This document shows positions 1 to 10,700 of a stretch of DNA of 29,673 nt, in pieces. Under the pieces are notes generated by a model that worked only from the letters and a program-made list of their open reading frames with translations, was not told the DNA's origin and searched no databases. Numbering within the stretch: position 1 is the first letter of the stretch; each line of letters opens with the position of its first letter. Position numbers and translations under genes: made by a program. Source of the DNA: Apostichopus parvimensis (Eukaryota; Echinodermata; Holothuroidea; Aspidochirotida; Stichopodidae); assembly GCA_000934455.1 (NCBI GenBank), contig KN882891.1, positions 263,110 through 292,782 on the forward strand. Reading direction: 5' to 3'.

Positions 1-1712
1 CGAGGATCCTCCATCCTGATATAGGTGAAAAGTTTAGACGTTAGAATAATAATAATAATTGTTAGATTGTGAATTCTGAGGAATAATTAGACTTTAAAGT
101 AGGTCTATAATTAGATCTCACCACTGATGGAATGGTCTAATTCTTCCCATGTAAAACATCCAGCGAGTGAATGTTTTCCCTCGACTGACGATGTAGTTGG
201 GGGAAAAGGATGCCCGGCCGGTCGTTTCTTGCTGAAGCCACTGAACCCCAATCCAAACAGTTCCGAAAGCATTATACTGACATCCACAGATTAAAGTATT
301 TCACGGAATATATCACACTAGAAAACGCTTATGCATGTAAATTTCATCATAACCTAATAAATCTCGTCTTTATAAAGTGGTGACAACTGCCTTCTGTGAT
401 CCAGCCTGCCATGAATTTGTATTCAAATCTATTCTGTAAGCAAACAAATATATGCCAGTTGTTAATTTCTAAAAAGGAGTATACAAAAAGAAACAACCAG
501 AAACAAAACCCATTGTATATCCCTCGTGATGTTGACTGTCGAACAGGTACAACCTGTTGTCATAGAAGGGATGAAATTATTTTATTGATGTACCACCTCC
601 ACCGCGAAACTTTCCTCGTTTGTATTGACAAGTTATTTCCACCAAGTAATTTCAAATTTCAACGAAGGTTTTGCAACAAGAATTTAGCACCATAATCTAT
701 CATTGTGTAACGTTAACTTGTATTTGTGGTAATCCTTCAATGACTATTGAATAACGTTTGCAGTTGTACTTTGTAACTGCGTTGTAAGTCCTTCATGTAG
801 TGGGCTCTTATTTGCTTTGCTTTTGGTACTAGTTACGCGAACTTTCTTGTCGCATGTGTACAGCAGTCGGTACACTAACATACATAACTTTAGGCCAACG
901 TTGGTACGTAGACTAAGTTTCAATCTAACCAGTTAACTTTGATAAGTTATATGACAATTTATTAATAAGCTAGGGTCTTTTCAGGTATTTCTAATGGTGG
1001 AGAATCTATAAACTCTAAGTTCTTGTTGATGTTGACAACAACGAAGGATTGCCAAGTCAAGTCACTATTCAGTTCTTTTCGTTTTCATCTACATTTGTCT
1101 TGAACTACCAGTCTGCAGTAAGCCTACAGTAGCATCATATTCAGCTAAATGATAGTAGGTTAATGCAGTGTGTTTTACAATGAACCAAAGCAAAACATTG
1201 GAATTTTCCTGAAATGTAAAATATGGTTAACATTGACTACAGGTTTCACCCTAACACGAGTAACACTAACAGTTGAATATTTCTAGGCTAGCCCCAGTCA
1301 AACTCAAGACACAATTCGCTTTTACTGAGCAAATCAATGTTAACTCGTTTGAATTTAATGTAGTGATAGTTGGGATTTGATCTCCCTAAATAACTCCCTT
1401 AAAAAACATAACTAGTCTATAGAGTATTATAATTAGTCTCTTGACTATCATCATAAGTTCCAGTTTGATATAGGCCTAGAACCTTTAATTCTTCCTCCCC
1501 TTCCCGCCTCCCCTCCCCTTCCTTCCCCTCACCTACTTTATGGAAACTAAAGTAAATCAGTTTAAATATTGGCATCACACAAAGTATGTTGGTGAAAGTG
1601 ATCATTATCTTTACAGGAGTATGAAATCAGAACTACAATTAAACATGATTTCTCCTCATTTTTAGGTTTTGCTTTTTTCACATTAGCTAACTTGAAGGAG
1701 CTGTGCTTATGA
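1..1712. other. ORC5 upstream region, no gene recognised
   Basis: AT-rich sequence before the ORC5 start codon. An open frame at 396-695 (+) has no composition or motif that I recognise and is not supported as a gene. A short (AAT)n run lies near 47-59 and a CT-rich stretch at 1489-1535. Possible splice acceptors (pyrimidine tract plus AG) end near 1664 and 1686, so a 5' UTR intron just before the coding start is possible but unproven. I see no clear TATA box or CpG-rich promoter. Confidence 0.5.
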
Positions 1713-1726
1713 ATGATGGACCCTGA
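1709..1726 (+). promoter_or_regulatory. Possible overlapping uORF and twin start codons of ORC5
   Basis: An ATG at 1709 opens a five-codon frame (MNDGP) that ends at a TGA at 1724-1726 and overlaps the ORC5 start. ORC5 itself has two adjacent in-frame ATGs, at 1713 and 1716, directly after an in-frame TGA at 1710-1712. The second has the better context (A at -3, G at +4), so the protein may begin one residue later. Whether ribosomes use the upstream ATG cannot be told from sequence. Confidence 0.4.
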
Positions 1727-1793
1727 ACATTGGAAGAATGAAATTCTATGCAGGGACAAACAGTTGTCCATTTTATTGTCTCTTATGGGGAAA
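1713..1793 (+). CDS. ORC5: ORC5 exon 1 (N-terminus)
   Basis: Encodes residues 1-27, ending SILLSLMGK, and includes ILCRDKQ, which corresponds to the LCRESQ segment near the start of vertebrate ORC5. An in-frame stop at 1710-1712 fixes the start here. The donor GTAAGT at 1794 is consensus, phase 0. This exon was too short to stand out as an open frame and was found by looking for the expected N-terminal motif upstream of the P-loop exon. Confidence 0.9.
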
Positions 1794-4700
1794 GTAAGTT
1801 AGTAACAATACTGAGTATAAATGAAAGAAACTTGTGCAACTAAAAATTCGACCAATTATGGCCTCCATATGCATTCTTCTATGCATAACAAAGCTTTGTT
1901 TTTTCATGTAGGGTGAGCCTCTAGGAGGTCGGTGGGGAGGAAGGGGAGGGGTGTGTGAGAGGGATGAGAAAACCATGTGAATATTTTTATTGCAAATATT
2001 TTTTGATAAAGTGTGTGTTCCTCTTCATTGGACGTTTTCTGACAGTGTAATTTAACATGTTAAACGTAAAAGTCACCAGTATTTTGTTTCTTGCAACAAT
2101 TAATGTGTACTTTACAGAAATGTGACTTCTCTGTCACCCCACTCTACCCCTCTTTGCCCTCACTGCCAGTATAGTAAAACAACTGTGATTGTCGGAAACA
2201 TTATTTATATAGGAAAAGGTAATGCAAAACCAGAAAATATCTTCTTTCTTTGTCACAGAACTCACAGGCAACCCCTCCAGCTATCTTCATCTACGGCCAC
2301 TCTTCAACGGGTAAAACATTTATAAGTAGAATGATTATCGAGGCTAAAGGAGCACCTCAGTCTTTTGTGAACTGCATAGAATGTCAGTCGCAACGCCTGT
2401 TGTATGAGGACATCCTCGGACAGCTATCAGGAGTGTTACCCTGTGTCCAGAACGACTATACCAGATATGCTAGATGTGAGACTGCCAATGATTTTGTGAG
2501 ACTACTCAAAAATCTCATTGCCAATGAAAAATGGGAGAAAGAAACGGTTTACATCGTAAGTTTACAAACTGATGTATTTTAGCGAGTATTTTTCAGGAAA
2601 AACTACTATTTGAGCAGTTATCCAGGCAAACTGCCCTATGTACAACCAGAAAGGAGGCAGGGTGGCGGAGGGGGGAGGGATGGTAGAATTGTCCCTATTT
2701 ATATCACATTAATTTTTTTTTTATCTATTTGGTAGCATGAATCCCAAAGCTGAGTGACTTTTTTTTGGCAACAGTTATCTGTGCTATTTGTTGACCTTGT
2801 TTCTTCTTTCAGTAATATTTGCTAAAATATGAAAATTTACTTGAAAAATGTCTTATTGGAAACCTCTTTCTCAAGATCAGCTCAAAATAAATGTTAAGCA
2901 AGGTTTGTCTATTCTCAAAGTAAATTTGTTATGTCTAGACTTCTATGCATTCCTCTGCCTATTCATACTGCTTCACATGTGTCACAAATCTTGGGTAATA
3001 ACTGCATTTTTACAGACTTAATGGACTTGGTTTCTCATCATTTCTCACCTCGATAGGTGCTCGACAACGCAGAGAGGCTCCGTAACATGGAAGGTCACAT
3101 CCTTCCAGTATTTCTACGGCTCTCAGAGTTGTCCAATTGCAATGTGTGTGTGATATTACTCACTCAGATCATTTGGGAGAAGTTTAATGCAACCTCTGGA
3201 TACCTTGATCCTGTCAAAATAAACTTTCCAGACTACAGCAAAAGTAAGTTGAAGCAGCTGGTTAGATTCCAACCTCAAAATATACGACGAGCGCAATATA
3301 TCATTGATACTTTACTGAAGGGTTTAATTAGCTTTTGTGACAAAATTGATACAGTACGGCTTCTCAGTAAACATAAAACTAGAAGGAAAATTGAGGTCAT
3401 TGGTTCAAACCCTGTTCTTGAAAAGTTATAGCTGATATGGCATAGGCCTACAAAGCTGTGACCAATTTTGTGCAGGTCATTTTCTCTATACTTATTTTGG
3501 TTTCGAGATATTCACCTCTGCTCCTTAAATGCAGTTATTTATGATGATTATGATGCTAACTTCTCAGACCTGGCATGAAAAGATATTCTATGGTCACATA
3601 ATGTTTTGCAGAGGAAAGAGGAACATATTTCTAAGCATCCTGGGAAAATATTTGCTGTTTAATATCATTATCTTGAAATTGCCAACAGTTTACTTTGTAT
3701 CTGAAGTAAAGCTTGAATTTTTTTCTTATTTGCATATTTTTTTGTTCTGATTAATATTTCATTCTATTGGTTTTACTTGTTGATCTCGTTGTTCCAAAGT
3801 CACCTTAACGAGGTGAAATTAAACTTTTAAGAATGAATGTGGTGTATTTGTTTGGGATGGAATCCTGAACTTCCTGAAGTAGGAAATTGGATTTAAATTA
3901 AAAAAAAAAAATTGTCAATGTGCATCTCTAACATAACACCTGTTTGCTTCAAGGTCCCTTTTTGTGAAATAAATATGTCGACTACATTTTGAGTGTTAAC
4001 ATGGTATGTAGGAAATAAATGCAAATTTTACCAAGATGCTTAGAATATGTTCTTCTGTTTTAGGTCTGTCACAAAAATAATTTACCTATAGACCCCCTAT
4101 CCTTGTAGCACCCTTGGTCTACTGGATTACTGTTGGATTCCGCACTTGTTGTTTCTTACAACAGAGAGCTATCTTGCTAACTTAGAAACTGTTGTATGCC
4201 TCAATCTTATTTTCACCATGAGGAAAAGATCAAAGAAATTTATGACAAGAACGGGATTTGAACCATCCGTCACTTGTTCGAAATCCCGTTCCCAGTTAGC
4301 TTTCGATTTAATATTTATCCCCGTAAAGCTGTTTCTTACAACAGAGACCTACCTTGCTAAATTAGAAACTATTGTTATGCCTCAAATCTTATTATTACCA
4401 TCAAGGGAAAAGATCAAAGAAATTTATGGCTATTACGGGATTTGAACCAGTGGTGACTGCTTCGAAATCCTGTTCCCAGTTCGGGATTCGAACCAGTGGT
4501 CACTGTTTCGAATCCCCTTACCTGCCAGCCTTCGAATGTTTATCACCGTAAAGCCTAGAAATCATGTGTCATCCTGAGGGCAGTATTGCAAATATTTGTT
4601 GATCGTACTTCATGACACTACTTAGTGTATCCTTTTGCTGCTTTTGTGCTAGATTCTCAAACATTATTCTTTGGTTTTATTTTAAACAGATGAGTTACTT

Positions 4701-7700
4701 CAAATTATGACGTTAGATGCTCCGAAGGAATATTCCAAGGCTTTCTACTCATCTTATGTTAACCTGTTACTCAGTATATTCCACATGGCATGCAGAGACT
4801 TGTCAGAGTTGCGACATTTGGTAGGTCTGACTAACTATTCTTGTTGTGTTTTCACGTTTTGTGGCTTCTTGTCACTGTGTAGGATCTATCGTACATTTAA
4901 CACATCAATTATTTTCATAGCATCTCTCAAACTTTCCTTATTGTACTGTTCTGTTTTTCTTCACTCTTTGTCATATTAGTAGACAAAATTGCAGTAGCAA
5001 ATGTGATGTTAAAAATTAAGATTGTTCGATATTTCTTTTCAGATATATCTGTTGACATAACCCTGTCAGTATACTCATACCTGCATGTAGAAACTTCACC
5101 AGGGAAAGAGCAGTGAAGCGTTGTAGCTTGTGCAAATTTTTGTTATATGTCATACCTTCGTTCTGTATAATTCCTTAGGAATAACATTAAATAAAGAAAC
5201 GTGATGTAGAAGCAAACCTAGCGCTGATTGTATGAAGCAGATAGAATTGTGCAGACAACATATCATGAAGTTCTTCCATTTTATATTTATTCCACCATAA
5301 AGTCAAACAATAACTACTTTATTATTTGATCGATCATTTCAGGCATTGATAAACTTTCCAAAATACATCGAACCCATCGAGAAAGGAGATGCTACAGAGG
5401 GTGATGCGCACAAACTCTGGAGGAACATCGAACCTCACTTAAAGAAAGCTCTACAAACAGTCTTCTTGAGGGAGGTGTCCAGGTTAGTTAAGGGTACTAT
5501 GAAACAGTCTTCATGAGGGAGGTGTCCAGGATAGTTAAGGGTACTATGAAACTGTCTTCTTGAGGGAGGTGTCCAGATTAGTTAAGGGTACTATGAAACA
5601 GTCTTCTTGAGGGAGGTGTCCAGGTTAGTTAAGGGTACTACAAAACAGTCTTCTTGAAGGAGGTGTCCTGGTTAGTTAAGATTAATACAAAACGGTCTTC
5701 TTGAGGGAGGTGTCCAGGTTAGTTAAGGGTACTACGAAACAGTCTTCTTGAGGGAGGTGTCCAGGTTAGTTAAGGATACTAAGGGCATGTTTTTCTCAAG
5801 AACTAGTAGAATGTCAGCATTTGTGAAAGTTTGGAAAGGACAGTCACAATTTTCAAAAGATGCTGGTACTCTAACCTCCAAAAGAGTATGAAACAAGACC
5901 TATTAACAAGGGGTCCATGTAAAAGTTGCATGCTTATATTTATACATGAAGTGACCTGGTAATGAATTATACTGATAGCCTGTTTTCTAATTATTATAAA
6001 AAGTATATAAAAAAACTAAAAAAATCTAGTTACTAGAGATATTTCTTACTGAGATAGTTTTGCCATGGATAGCTGCCCATGATCAGGTAAATTGTTGCTA
6101 CCATAGGGCTAGTTACCTCAATGGTGGCACACAAGTACTATTAAGATTGCAGATGAAAAGGTATCAGAAAAAGTTCTAATCAGTTTTTGTTGTTTGCTGT
6201 TGCATCACTTATGTAAACAAAATATTAACAAACAAATTGCTGACACAGAAATTAACGTACTCCATATTTGTGTACTCCATATTTATGTTGTCTCCATATT
6301 TGTCTATATTTTCTTATTCGAATCTTTCAGCTCTCAATGGGAACAATACCAGTTGAGTGACACCAGCACCCTGCCACCTCTTCTGTCGGCAAGGGCTCAT
6401 GTAGAATTACCATTCTACTCCAAGTTTCTTTTAATAGCTGCCTACTTGGCTTCCTACAATCCTGCCAAGTCAGATAGGAGGTTCTTTGCAAAGAATCATG
6501 GGAAAATTCGGCAAACGAAGAGAATGAAAAAGGCTGAGGTTTGCAAATCTTTTTTACCTTAATGACGAAATGATAGATAAATACAAAATTTAGTTTGATA
6601 ATTTGTTGTAATTCGAATTGATATGATCACATTCTAAATTACTGCTAGTACTTATAAAGTGCTCCAGAAAAAGATTACTTGAGTATTTATGTACAGAAAT
6701 GATTGCAACATTCCAGAATTTAAAATTGATTACGTCGAATCAAACTTAGTTTTAACACATGTACAGAAATATTAATGTAAGGGTGGTTCTAATTACTAAC
6801 AAATAGTATTTATAATGGATCCTAGAAAAGCATTGCTATTTTGAAAATATGATAATATCATAGATAGCTATTGACAAATGTCAAATTGTGAGTCCTAATT
6901 TTGAGTTGGTCTTGCAATTGTTTGTGCCTTGTTTATCCATTGGTTACATTAATGAGTATTATGTTTAAAACCCCAAAATAACTCTCATTTTGTTATAATA
7001 TTGTTGGTCAATGAATTGTTGAATGATGTTAGAACCTATTTTCCTTATTGACTTGCTAATCGATGTGATATTGAACACAGTTTTTTGAGCTGAGATTGAT
7101 ACATTTTTGGATGCTAAGTTCGATAATAAAAATTCCATTACATTGGCAACGAACATTAAAGTTGGTTTTAAGCATTAAAGTAATACATGGCTAAAATCCC
7201 TTGATGCAATTGATCAGCTTGACTAATTAGATTTTTTTCTAATTATGAAGAAATAGTCAAAACATTTTCCAGCCCTGTTTTTGAAGTTCTTAATACAAAT
7301 ATTAAGAAATCTCCAAGGATGTGGTCAGGAATATTTGAGTGCCGAGCGGATTTATGCGGTAGTGTGATCCACATCCTGGGGGAGGGGTCTAAGGGATGGG
7401 GGTATCCACTCCCCTTTGGAAAATGTTTGCAAATGAAGTATGCTTAAATGGCAAAAGGTGCTATCAGTTTCCATTTCTGGCGCTAACTTCTGTGCCAAGT
7501 ATTCACCCATATTTTGGTAATGGTAAAATATGTTAAATTAATCATCAAGAATAGTGCCGGGCAGAAATGTTTAAATACTATTTGTGGCATTTGGACCTGC
7601 AGGGCGCAACCGCCCACCCCTGTCCGGAGTGAGCACATTCCTGATCTCTGGTTGACAATATGTTGAGGATTGAATCTACATTGTTTATTACTCATTAGTT

Positions 7701-10700
7701 AACGATCCTTTGTTTATTACTCGCTAGTTAACGATCCTTTGTTTAAAATCATCTTCAGGGTATTGTCTTAGTTTGATCAATTTACATTCTTAATTTGACT
7801 AATATTCTGTAGGTTCAATTAAATTGCTGTCCAAGCATAAAGAGCTATATCAAGGTACTGCCACTTTTTGCCATTATTATAGATATCTAGGGTAGTTTTT
7901 CATTCTTTCTGATATCCAGTTTTAATCCAAAGGGGATTTTGTTGTTTATTTATTTTCAGACCAGCAGCCAATTGACTGGACCGAAGGCATTCCAGTTAGA
8001 AAGATTAATGGCCATCTTTTATAGCATTGTGGATGTCAGAGTTGCACCCACAGCGCATATATTCTCTCAGGTCAGTGTAAGCCTATAGTTTGTGATGGCT
8101 TTAGGGTAACTTATTTTATTACTAAGGATGGAAGAAGCCCAGTAATGAACTAAACATTTCCAGAAGTGTACCGTAGTTAGTGTGAGTAGCTAATAGTAGG
8201 TCTACCTTTGATCATCAATATATTAACAGGGAGAGGAAGAAAGCTAGGAAATAATTATCTTCAGTGTCATTGAAAATATATATGTCACATAAAGTATCTT
8301 CACCTAAGAAGACCTAGCGTAACAGATCCATTAAACTTGACAGTTCGATGTTTGAAGGTTATTTGCAAGTTTTAGTAGTCAATGACAATAACTTTCTGTC
8401 TTTATATGCAAAGTAGGCTAGGCTATTTATCTCTGCTGTTAGGCTTTGCATTAAAATACTTGGTGTAGAAATGCCTGTAGACATCGAAAAATGTTACCTT
8501 GCATTTATAATCCACTACTGTAAGCCTACTACTTCATTACTATTATAATTATTATCATTATTATGATCAACATCGTCGTCATTCATTTTCATTTCGTTTA
8601 TTTTGTTTTTTTCTCAATGTACAAACAACGTAGGTTGAATATGTAGACTGTCATACAATAAATATAACTTTAAATGTACAAAGAGATTAAAAAAAAATAT
8701 CAATGGATTAATACACAATGGTCTGAAACAGCAAATCTCCAGGTAATACAGTATTATGTGTAAGTGAATATTCAGTAGCTATTTGAATAATAAGTACTAA
8801 GGTTCATTTTAAATAAATGTGGTGAAGCATGAATTTTTCTTTGTATTAGGCAAAGAATTCCAATAAGTTTTAGCTCGATAACGTAAGCTCTGCATAATAA
8901 ATAACATTAAGTTACCAGACTGCCTTGTATTATTATATCTTTATCGTGAAAATACCCTGTAATTAACCTGTAATTATGATTATTAATTGAACGCAAAATT
9001 GAATTGAAAGCAAAAGTAGCAATGTGAACATTAATAAGGTCAGGAAATTTAAGGAGATTGAGAGAAGCAAATAGCTTGCTGGTGTGATCAGTGAAGGCAG
9101 CAAAGAAATATGACAAATTGCTTTCTTTTGGAGTGCAGAAGTTTCTTGATATTAGAATACATTGTACCAGTCTCCCAGACCAAGTTGTAAAACAGAGTAA
9201 AATAAAAAGAACGAAGAACCTTTCTCGGTAGTTGAATGCTTCCATTTAGAGAGAATCCCAACACCTCGGGCAATCTTTGTAGAGATTGAATTACCGTGTT
9301 CATTCCACGTCAAACTAGAGTCAATAGTAACCCCAAGAATCGTAATATAATCTACTCTTTTAAGATATTTATATACAGTATTCATCCTCTCGGAATCTAC
9401 ATTGTTGAAAGTTGTGAATTGTATTCTGTGTGAACAATAGCTTTTAATCCAGTGAAGGCCGAGGCCTCTAATACCATAACGAGAAAGTTTCATAAACGAA
9501 ATTTGGTGGTCTCTGGTATCGAATGCTTTCGACAAATCTAAAATACATCGCAATAAGCACGGAACTTATCAGAATTACTGATTTGTTGTTACTGTGGTCA
9601 TCGTTACCATCATTACCATCATGAAATATATGACTTTATCGTTATTATCATGATCATGATCATTATTTGTAATATTATTTCTTCCACAGATTTCTACTTT
9701 AGTCACCTTACAATTGTTATCACAGATTGGGTCAGGTGATCAGCTGGATGCTCCAAAGTATAGATGCTGCGTGTCTCTAGATTTTATAAGATCAGTGTCA
9801 AGGTATTGGGAAATTTCTTTAAAACATTTCTATATAATTTATCACAACCATCTGAACACTTTTTCTCTCCTTCCAAAACATGGTGAGAAAGGAAAGCAAA
9901 TATTTTATACGAGAAATGATGTATGTACAGGACATGTGCCTTACAGTTCAATGCACGTTTGGCCTGTTTTGAAAGTATATTTTAAAATCAAATGCAGTTA
10001 TTGGTTTGTTTTGATTGATGAAGTTGGTAATTTGCAAGGTGTAAATGACCCATTGGCGATTGGATGATCACATGTCCCTAGTTGTAAAAATATCTCTACT
10101 CATCTTCCTCTCTTTTATTAATTATTATTAATGATGTCAAGGATTCAGAAGTCATCTCTCTGTTGTCTCAGTCTCAATAGATTTTACAGGAAAGTAAAAG
10201 ACGCCTTTAAAGGTGGATATAATTTTCAAACAGTTACTGCTCCTTGCAGGATCATCAGTTAAACCAACCTTTTTGTAGATAAATGCTTGGTTTGGTACAT
10301 TGAAGTTTCCAGAATGTCTCTGATACATTTCAAGAAATATTCAGTAAAGCAGCACTCAGCAGTATATATGAAAAATATGTAAAAGTTCCTTTGTCATTAT
10401 CTCTTATCTCGTACAATCCATCTGATTAGTTGAACTTGTCAAATTTTATTTCAAATGATATTGTGTCAGTGGTTTCTTGACAGCTTAGGCTTGCGTTTAA
10501 TGATTGCTAAGTTGTCTGACATGTCTTGCTGACTCATATGTCAGAATCCATGGAATGATTAAGTAATTAAAAATCAATCACAATCTCCGAATGAAGAACA
10601 GCTTCAGCCATGATATAGTTTTGAAGGTTTGATCACTTATAATGATATTAAAATAATATTCAATTATATGTGGCATTGTGATACATTGGCATGTTTGATT

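Noticed and set aside
396..695. 99-codon open frame upstream of ORC5
   Set aside because: No recognisable motif or splice-site support; this length is expected by chance in a window of this size.
4436..4520. tRNA gene suggested by B-box-like GGTTCGAATCC
   Set aside because: No A box, acceptor stem or anticodon arm can be drawn; the word is part of a palindrome.
5457..5785. CRISPR array (constant-length repeats)
   Set aside because: Units are directly adjacent with no unique spacers, and they lie across a eukaryotic splice junction. It is a minisatellite.
9714..10067. Separate gene at the exon 8 open frame
   Set aside because: The first part is ORC5 exon 8 itself; the rest is intron read-through beyond a good GT donor at 9803.
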